From Clostridiales bacterium FE2011 (GTDB lineage: Bacteria > Bacillota > Clostridia > Christensenellales > Aristaeellaceae): a stretch of 64,000 nucleotides of DNA. Both the position numbers and the translations under genes were made by a program. The stretch spans positions 930,001-994,000 of the forward strand of contig CP069418.1 in NCBI GenBank assembly GCA_017569305.1, written 5' to 3'. Positions within the stretch are counted from its first letter, which is position 1. Each line of letters starts with the position of its first letter. Under the pieces are notes generated by a model. The model was given only the letters and a program-made list of their open reading frames with translations. It was not told where the DNA came from and made no database searches. This document shows, in pieces, positions 59,025-64,000 of the stretch.

Positions 59025-59981
59025 TCAGTACAGCCCCTGCTCGCCGAGCAGGTGGGCAATCTTGTTGGAGCCAAGCACGAGTGTCACACTCACGATGGAC
59101 TTCATCAGGCCGATGGCGGAAGCATAGCTGAACTGTCCCTGCTGGATACCCTGCTGGTAGACGAACACGTCCAGCGTCTGGCTGGCGGAACGGTTCAGCG
59201 GGTTTGCCATCAGGATCAGGTGGTCGTAACCGGTATCCAGCATGCTGCCCATCCGCAGGATCAGCATCAGCACGATGGTGGAACGGATAGCCGGCAGGGT
59301 GATGTGCCACAGGCGGCGGAGCCGTCCGGCGCCGTCCACCATGGCCGCCTCGTACAGCTGGGTATCCACATTGGTCAGGGCTGCCAGGAAAATGATGGTG
59401 CCCCACCCGGTTTCCTTCCAGATCGTCTGGCCGATAATCATCCAGCGGAAGGTATCCGGCGATCCCATGTAGTTGATGGCGTGTCCCAGCAGGTTCTGGG
59501 TTGCCTTGTACACAATTCCGGAAGGTCCGAACATCACGAAGGTGATGGATACGACAATCACGATGGAAATGAAATGCGGCACATACAGGAATGTCTGCAG
59601 CAGTTTCTTGTACCGCAGTTTGCGCATTTCATTGAGCAGCAGTGCCAGGATAATCGGTGCCGGGAAGAAGAACACAATGTTCATCAGGGAAAGGATCAGC
59701 GTATTCTTCAGGTAGGTCAGCCATGCCGGAAACCGGAAGAAGCTGTTGAACCACTTGAGGCCGACCCATTCGCTTCCCAGCACGCCGGAGAACGGGACGT
59801 AGTTTTCAAAGGCAATCACGATCCCGAACATGGGGAGATACTTGAACACAATGAAATAGATCAGGCCGGGCAGCAGCAGAAAATACAGCCACTTGTCCCG
59901 CCGGACTTCATTGCCGAGCCTGCGCCAGTATTGCTTTCCCGTTCCGTGTATCGCACGGCGCTCTATCGCTTTCGTTGTCAT
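59025..59981 (-). CDS. Carbohydrate ABC transporter permease, LplB/MalF type
   Basis: 318 aa, six membrane spans (first YFLLLPGLIYFIVFKYLP). The EAA loop is YEAAMVDGAGRLRRLWHITLP, and NKIAHLLGEQGLY is the usual C-terminus. Start at ATG 59981 after GGAG; a GTG at 59993 overlaps that site. No ATPase gene is linked. Confidence 0.92.
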   Translation of the reverse strand: MTTKAIERRAIHGTGKQYWRRLGNEVRRDKWLYFLLLPGLIYFIVFKYLPMFGIVIAFENYVPFSGVLGSEWVGLKWFNSFFRFPAWLTYLKNTLILSLMNIVFFFPAPIILALLLNEMRKLRYKKLLQTFLYVPHFISIVIVVSITFVMFGPSGIVYKATQNLLGHAINYMGSPDTFRWMIIGQTIWKETGWGTIIFLAALTNVDTQLYEAAMVDGAGRLRRLWHITLPAIRSTIVLMLILRMGSMLDTGYDHLILMANPLNRSASQTLDVFVYQQGIQQGQFSYASAIGLMKSIVSVTLVLGSNKIAHLLGEQGLY

Positions 59982-60002
59982 GTGTTTCTCCACTTTCTCG
60001 CT

Positions 60003-61064
60003 TTATTCGGGCTGTGTGTTCCGGATCATCAGCTCCGTCAGCATCAGGAAGGTCAGCCCCTGTCCGTAGGCCGTCGGGGTTACAATAATGTCCTTGTAAT
60101 GCTGCAGGTTATGCCCCATGCCGGTGCCGCCGGAAACGCCCTGCACAGCGCCGGTTTCATCAATCTGGCCCAGCACGGCGTTTGCGGAGAGCATTCCCAT
60201 CTGCTGGTAGGGTTCCTCCGGCAGCCAGCCCAGCCGGATGCCTTTCAGCACGCCGTAGGCAATCGCTGCGGTGGCGCTGGTTTCGCAGTAGGTTTCCTCC
60301 ACGTCAATCAGCGTCGTGAACAGTCCGTTCACCCGCTGGTACTTCCACAGCGCCAGCACCTGATCCAGCCAGGCGGAACGGATCAGCCTCATGGCCGCGT
60401 TGTCCCGCTTCGTAATGTCGTACAGCTCAATAGCAGATACGGTGAACCAGGCATTCCCCCTGGCCCAGAAGGCTTCGGCAAAGTTGTGCCGCCGGTCAAA
60501 CGTCCATCCGTGGTAGAACAGGCCGTTCACCTTGTCCTGCAAATACCGGATATGGATCAGGAACTGATATTCCGCTTCCTCAATCAGTTCCGGCCGGTTC
60601 AGCACTACGCCGGCCTTTGCCAGGAAGAGACAGACCATGAAAAGGGTGTCGCACCAGAGCTGCTGGTAATGCTTGTTCCATACCGTGCAGTGCTGCAGTC
60701 CGCCGTATTCCGTGCGGGGCATTTCATTCAGCACCCAATCCAGCCAGCTTTCAATTTCAGGAAGATACTTTTCGTTCTTCGTTTCATCATACAGGCAGGT
60801 CAGCGTCAGCACCGGCGCCACCGTATTCACATTGCGGTGCGGCTTCTCTTCCCGGGAAAGCATATCGTCGTACCAGCCGGTCAGGTAGTCCAGCACGGTA
60901 CGATCCCCGCTCTGCTGATAAGTTTTATAGATGCCGTAGAGGGCGACACCCGTCGGCCACTCCCAGTTGTTCATCGTCAGATGTCCGCGGGAAGGATCGT
61001 TCCCGTCTGCCCGCTGCAGCATGCCCAGAACCCGGTCAGCTGTCTGTCGATACGTTTCACCCAT
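60003..61064 (-). CDS. GH105 unsaturated rhamnogalacturonyl hydrolase
   Basis: 353 aa (alpha/alpha)6 barrel without signal peptide. It hydrates and so removes the unsaturated galacturonyl residue left by lyases at the non-reducing end of rhamnogalacturonan oligosaccharides. Asp139 in LWCDTLFM corresponds to the catalytic Asp of YteR. NWEWPTGVALYGIYKTY, FYHGWTFD and FWARGNAWF are family signatures. First gene of the nine-gene operon; AGGTGAT serves as ribosome site. Its promoter carries an operator at the transcription start. Confidence 0.94.
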   Translation of the reverse strand: MGETYRQTADRVLGMLQRADGNDPSRGHLTMNNWEWPTGVALYGIYKTYQQSGDRTVLDYLTGWYDDMLSREEKPHRNVNTVAPVLTLTCLYDETKNEKYLPEIESWLDWVLNEMPRTEYGGLQHCTVWNKHYQQLWCDTLFMVCLFLAKAGVVLNRPELIEEAEYQFLIHIRYLQDKVNGLFYHGWTFDRRHNFAEAFWARGNAWFTVSAIELYDITKRDNAAMRLIRSAWLDQVLALWKYQRVNGLFTTLIDVEETYCETSATAAIAYGVLKGIRLGWLPEEPYQQMGMLSANAVLGQIDETGAVQGVSGGTGMGHNLQHYKDIIVTPTAYGQGLTFLMLTELMIRNTQPE

Positions 61065-61093
61065 GTATGATCACCTGCTTGTTTTCTTGTTTA

Positions 61094-61135
61094 TGATAGC
61101 GCTTACAGTATAAAGATATCCTTTGCAAATGTCAA
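61094..61135 (-). promoter_or_regulatory. Promoter of the rhamnogalacturonan operon with cre/LacI operator
   Basis: TTGACA (61130-61135), 17-nt spacer, TATACT (61107-61112) on the minus strand. On the plus strand TGATAGCGCTTACA (61094-61107) matches the cre consensus TGWNANCGNTNWCA at every position and covers the transcription start. LacI-family operators look alike, so CcpA or the neighbouring LacI protein may bind. Confidence 0.72.
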
Positions 61136-61201
61136 TATCATGTTTAAAAATGGCCAAAATAGATATTTATACCTTGATTAGATGGAAAATATTAGTTATA
61201 A

Positions 61202-61236
61202 TGTTAGCGCTTACATAAGCGATGAAGTGTTATAAT
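61202..61236 (+). promoter_or_regulatory. Promoter of the LacI gene with second cre/LacI operator
   Basis: Extended -10 TGTTATAAT (TATAAT at 61231-61236). TGTTAGCGCTTACA (61202-61215) is again a full cre-consensus match and lies where the -35 would be. Confidence 0.68.
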
Positions 61237-61271
61237 CATATAAATCTGACTATCAGGTATGGGGGAATACG

Positions 61272-62297
61272 ATGAGCAGCGAAAGCGTCACGATCTATGA
61301 CATTGCGTCGGAAGCCGGAGTTTCCATCGCCACGGTCTCCCGCGTTCTGCGCGGGGAGGCAAACGTGTCCGAAGCCACCCGGAAAAAGGTCCAGGATGTC
61401 ATTGACCGCCGGAATTACCGGCCCAGTTCCATTGCCAGGGGACTGACCAGCAAAACCACCCATTCCTTGGGAATTATCCTGCCTAAACTGCTGAATCCCC
61501 ACTACGCCATGATCTTTACCGGTGCCCAGGAGGAAGCCCGGAAGCTCGGCTATACCATGAGCCTCTTTCCCTGGTCCAGTCTGGATACCCGGGAATACAA
61601 TCCCGCCGCCATGCTGGCGGAACGCCGTCTGGACGGATTGATCGTCTGTGTTGAGTATCTGCCGCCCGATCATGACGTGCAGGTGCTTTCCGCCCTGCAT
61701 GACCTGCGCCAGTATATGCCGGTGGTCCTGATCGGCTGTGTGCCTCCCTCCTATGATTTCCCTGCCGTTACCAATAACTCCGCCGCCATGATGCAGGAGG
61801 TCGTCCGGTATCTGACCGGCCTTGGCCACGAGCGCATCGCCTTTATCGGCGGTGTTGAGGAAGACCGGGATCCCCTGCGCCGGGACGTGGGATATGAGAA
61901 CGGGCTGAAGGATGCCCGCCTGCCCTATACCGCTTCCTATCGGATCTATTGCAAAGGAACAACCGAAGCCGGCAGCGCCGCACTGAACCAGATGCTGGAT
62001 TCCCTGAAACCGGAATACTGGCCCACCGCCGTCATTGCCCTGAATGACCTGGTCGCCATGGGATGCATGGCCGCCGCGCGTGACCGCGGTCTTTCCATTC
62101 CGGATCAGCTGTCTGTGATCGGCTGCGACAACCTGTTCTGCGCGCCCTATCTGTATCCGCCGCTGACCAGTATCAACACATATCAGCAGCGCACCGGTGC
62201 CCGGGCTGTCCAGCTGCTGATCAGCGGCGAAAACAAACAGGAAACCGCGGACTGGGAACTGGTGGAGCGCGCATCCTGCGCCCGGCTTAAACCATAA
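61272..62297 (+). CDS. LacI-family regulator of the rhamnogalacturonan locus
   Basis: 341 aa. Helix-turn-helix at residues 6-27 (VTIYDIASEAGVSIATVSRV) with the hinge RNYRPSSIARGL. The sensor domain has HSLGIILPKLLNPHYAMI, LDGLIVCVEYLP, HERIAFIGGVEED and SVIGCDNLF. Divergent from the GH105 operon, with matching operator sites at both promoters, so it probably represses both. The ribosome site GGGGGA lies 6 nt before the ATG. Followed by the rhamnose mutarotase gene after 21 nt. Confidence 0.92.
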   Translation: MSSESVTIYDIASEAGVSIATVSRVLRGEANVSEATRKKVQDVIDRRNYRPSSIARGLTSKTTHSLGIILPKLLNPHYAMIFTGAQEEARKLGYTMSLFPWSSLDTREYNPAAMLAERRLDGLIVCVEYLPPDHDVQVLSALHDLRQYMPVVLIGCVPPSYDFPAVTNNSAAMMQEVVRYLTGLGHERIAFIGGVEEDRDPLRRDVGYENGLKDARLPYTASYRIYCKGTTEAGSAALNQMLDSLKPEYWPTAVIALNDLVAMGCMAAARDRGLSIPDQLSVIGCDNLFCAPYLYPPLTSINTYQQRTGARAVQLLISGENKQETADWELVERASCARLKP

Positions 62298-62318
62298 GCT
62301 TACAGGAGGAAAAGGAAG

Positions 62319-62636
62319 ATGGAACGTTTTGCCTGGAAAGGTCGTATCAAACCCGGTATGCAGGAGGAATACAAGCGCCGCCATGATGAAATCTGGCCGG
62401 AGATGCTCGCACTCCTGAAAGAGGCCGGCATCCGGAACTATTCCATCTGGAGTGACGGCCGGGATGTCTTCGGTTATTACGAGTGCGAGAAAGGAATCGC
62501 TTTCGCGGAGAAAACCCAGGCCGGAAGCCCCATTGTCGACAAGTGGAACGACTATATGGAAGACGTGCTGGATCTGGTCATGGATCCGGAAACCGGTGCC
62601 CAGCCCAAGCTCCGGATGATGTTTATGATGGAATAA
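62319..62636 (+). CDS. rhaM: L-rhamnose mutarotase
   Basis: 105 aa, normal size. It speeds interconversion of alpha- and beta-L-rhamnose, feeding rhamnose isomerase. Family features are RFAWKGRIKPGMQEEYKRRH with the catalytic His, IWPEMLALLKEAGIRNYSIW, and WNDYMEDVLDLVMD near the end. Its place between the LacI and AraC genes supports rhamnogalacturonan as the locus substrate. GGAGG lies about 10 nt before the ATG. Confidence 0.95.
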   Translation: MERFAWKGRIKPGMQEEYKRRHDEIWPEMLALLKEAGIRNYSIWSDGRDVFGYYECEKGIAFAEKTQAGSPIVDKWNDYMEDVLDLVMDPETGAQPKLRMMFMME

Positions 62637-62660
62637 CGCCAAAGGCGGAGGAAACACTGC

Positions 62661-63608
62661 ATGGCACGTCCAAAGCGCATGATCCTTGAATACCGGAACT
62701 ATGAACTGCCTCCGGATTTCCCCATTCTCGTACTGACCGGGGATCGGTGGCATATCAGTCCTGTGCCCGGAAAACATCTGCATATCCATAACTGCCTGGA
62801 AATCGGCCTGTGCCATTCTTCCGGCGGCACCATGGTTTTCGGGGATCAGCAGGTTCACTTTACCGCCGGGGATGTCACCTGTATAGCGAGGAATGTCCCC
62901 CACACAACCTGGTCCGATCCGGAGGAGGCCAGCCGGTGGAGCTACCTGTTCCTGGATGCGGACACCCTGCTGGGACCTTCCGTTCTCCGGCAGCACAGCG
63001 GCCTGAAGGACGCCGGACATTTCCTCTCTGACTGCCGCCTGCTGCTGCACTCGAAAGATCATCCCTGGATTCAGTCCCAGGTTGAGGAAATCATCGATGA
63101 AATGCAGCGTAAAGCGCCGGGATACCACACCTGTGTCCGGAGCCTGTGCACCGCATTGCTCATCGGGATGCTCCGGGTGTACAGTCAGGAGAACAAAAGC
63201 AGCGTACGGGATCCGCATATGTCGGTAATCTCCCCCGCCCTGGATTATATTCATGAAAACTACATGCTGGATTTCCCGCAGGAAGTCCTGAGCAGCCTGT
63301 GTCATTTGAGCCCCACCCATTTCCGGCGGCTTTTCCGGGAGCAGATCGGTACCTCTCCCCTGTCCTTCCTGCATCAGACCCGCATTCTGAAAAGCTGTAC
63401 ACTTCTGCGTTCCTCCGCCCTTTCTGTTACGGAGATTGCCGACAAGGTCGGCTATAACTCCCTGAGCAGCTATAATCGGCATTTTGCCCAGGCGCTGGGC
63501 AGTACACCCAGGGCCTGGCGGAAAGCTTCCGGTGACAGCCTTCAGCCGTCCCTGCTCACTTTTACCGGCTGGACGGAGGCGGAGGATCTCCCGCAGGAAA
63601 TGACGTAA
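62661..63608 (+). CDS. AraC-family regulator with cupin sensor
   Basis: 315 aa. Residues about 30-110 form a cupin-type sugar-binding domain (HLHIHNCLEIGLCHSS, FTAGDVTCIARNVPHTT). Residues about 195-290 hold two helix-turn-helix motifs (EVLSSLCHLSPTHFRRLFRE and VTEIADKVGYNSLSSYNRHF). Such proteins usually activate sugar catabolic genes. It is third in the LacI-rhaM-AraC unit and may control the importer genes that start at 63826. GGAGG lies 8 nt before the ATG. Confidence 0.92.
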   Translation: MARPKRMILEYRNYELPPDFPILVLTGDRWHISPVPGKHLHIHNCLEIGLCHSSGGTMVFGDQQVHFTAGDVTCIARNVPHTTWSDPEEASRWSYLFLDADTLLGPSVLRQHSGLKDAGHFLSDCRLLLHSKDHPWIQSQVEEIIDEMQRKAPGYHTCVRSLCTALLIGMLRVYSQENKSSVRDPHMSVISPALDYIHENYMLDFPQEVLSSLCHLSPTHFRRLFREQIGTSPLSFLHQTRILKSCTLLRSSALSVTEIADKVGYNSLSSYNRHFAQALGSTPRAWRKASGDSLQPSLLTFTGWTEAEDLPQEMT

Positions 63609-63641
63609 GTCCTTTATTTGTACAGCTGAACAATGATTTTA

Positions 63642-63677
63642 TGCCCCGGCGCCCCCCGAACAGGCGGCCGGGGTTTA
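63642..63677 (+). terminator. Probable terminator after the AraC gene
   Basis: GCCCCGGC pairs with GCCGGGG around an inner GCC/GGC, followed by a short TTTATGG tail. Confidence 0.55.
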
Positions 63678-63735
63678 TGGTCGTTTTTGCATAGTTTTAA
63701 CAGGAAACAGAGTGGAAATAGCCATCTGCTCCTCC

Positions 63736-63741
63736 TATAAT
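63736..63741 (+). promoter_or_regulatory. Possible promoter -10 of the next importer
   Basis: TATAAT with a poor -35 (GTGGAA) 18 nt upstream, about 85 nt before the next start codon. A weak -35 fits a promoter that needs an activator, such as the AraC protein. Confidence 0.35.
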
Positions 63742-63825
63742 TGAATTAAATAAGAATGCACATAAACATACAAATCGTTTTTACGAAATCATGCAAACCG
63801 AAACGTTTTAAGGGAGAAACAAGGT

Positions 63826-64000
63826 ATGGATGCGAAAAAGGTGAAAGCTCCTTCCCTCAGGGAAAGGACTTCCTGGAAAAAAGCCCTGCAAAGGGACTGG
63901 CATCTGTATCTGTTGCTGCTGATTCCGGTCACGCTGGTCATTCTGTTCAATTACGGTGCCTATCCGGGTCTGCGCATGGTTTTCTACGACTATAAGCCTG
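63826..64000 (+). CDS. Carbohydrate ABC transporter permease, N-terminal part (cut by window edge)
   Basis: The first 58 residues only; the gene continues past the right edge. MDAKKVKAPSLRERTSWKKA, then RDWHLYLLLLIPVTLVILFN and the conserved YPGLRMVFYDYKP are typical of LplB/YtcP-type permeases. It is likely the start of a second importer operon linked to the rhamnogalacturonan locus. GGGAGA lies 11 nt and AAGGT 1-2 nt before the ATG. Confidence 0.85.
   Translation, partial: MDAKKVKAPSLRERTSWKKALQRDWHLYLLLLIPVTLVILFNYGAYPGLRMVFYDYKP

Noticed and set aside
1..64000. CRISPR array, prophage or toxin-antitoxin module
   Set aside because: No regularly spaced direct repeats, phage structural genes or short toxin-antitoxin pairs were seen on either strand.

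Overview
The window reads as chromosomal DNA of a fermentative, gut- or rumen-type member of the Bacillota (Clostridia). The evidence is strong GGAGG ribosome sites on nearly every gene, an IreB-family regulator, a T-box leader, CUT1-type sugar importers with solute-binding proteins, LacI and AraC regulators, and plant polysaccharide degradation genes. A Christensenellales-like origin is possible but is only a guess from protein style. No rRNA, CRISPR array, transposase or integrase was seen.

Layout. 0-12 kb: the 5' end of an amylosucrase-like gene, a three-module ligase/carrier/alpha-oxoamine synthase enzyme, mnmG, a Big2-repeat secreted protein, ireB, then glnS and gltX followed at once by tRNA-Gln(CTG) and tRNA-Glu(CTC). 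12-21 kb: a secreted protein of unknown function, a PrsA-like foldase, typA, prfC and a lipoteichoic-acid-synthase-like membrane protein. 21-27 kb: three acetyltransferases (one fused to a nucleotidyltransferase), a membrane XRE regulator, a TfoX-domain protein, a zinc-type macrodomain plus Nudix pair, and pyrH. 27-33 kb: a membrane glycosyltransferase, a Nudix hydrolase coupled to an XRE-cupin-acyl-CoA ligase fusion under a T-box, and a GMP synthase that has only the ATP-pyrophosphatase part.

33-44 kb: a fructan locus (two permeases, binding protein, carbohydrate-binding protein, surface and cytosolic GH32-type enzymes, fructokinase) with a divergent LacI regulator and three operator-like palindromes. 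The last 27 bases of guaA recur at 44489 and 45423, each time followed by a terminator. This suggests that the fructan locus, and a small phosphoribosyltransferase segment after it, entered at the 3' end of guaA. 45-49 kb: an MgtC-type membrane protein, two unknown proteins and a secreted CE4 deacetylase.

49-64 kb: a rhamnogalacturonan/pectin locus. A GH2 enzyme faces a nine-gene operon (GH105, two permeases, binding protein, CE4-like protein, PL22-type lyase, two SGNH esterases, a TIM-barrel isomerase). Divergent from it are LacI, rhamnose mutarotase and AraC genes, and then the start of another importer. Oligosaccharides would be imported, deacetylated and cut to monosaccharides in the cytosol; the mutarotase points to L-rhamnose as a product. 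Neither complete importer has an ATPase gene here, so a shared ATPase elsewhere is expected.
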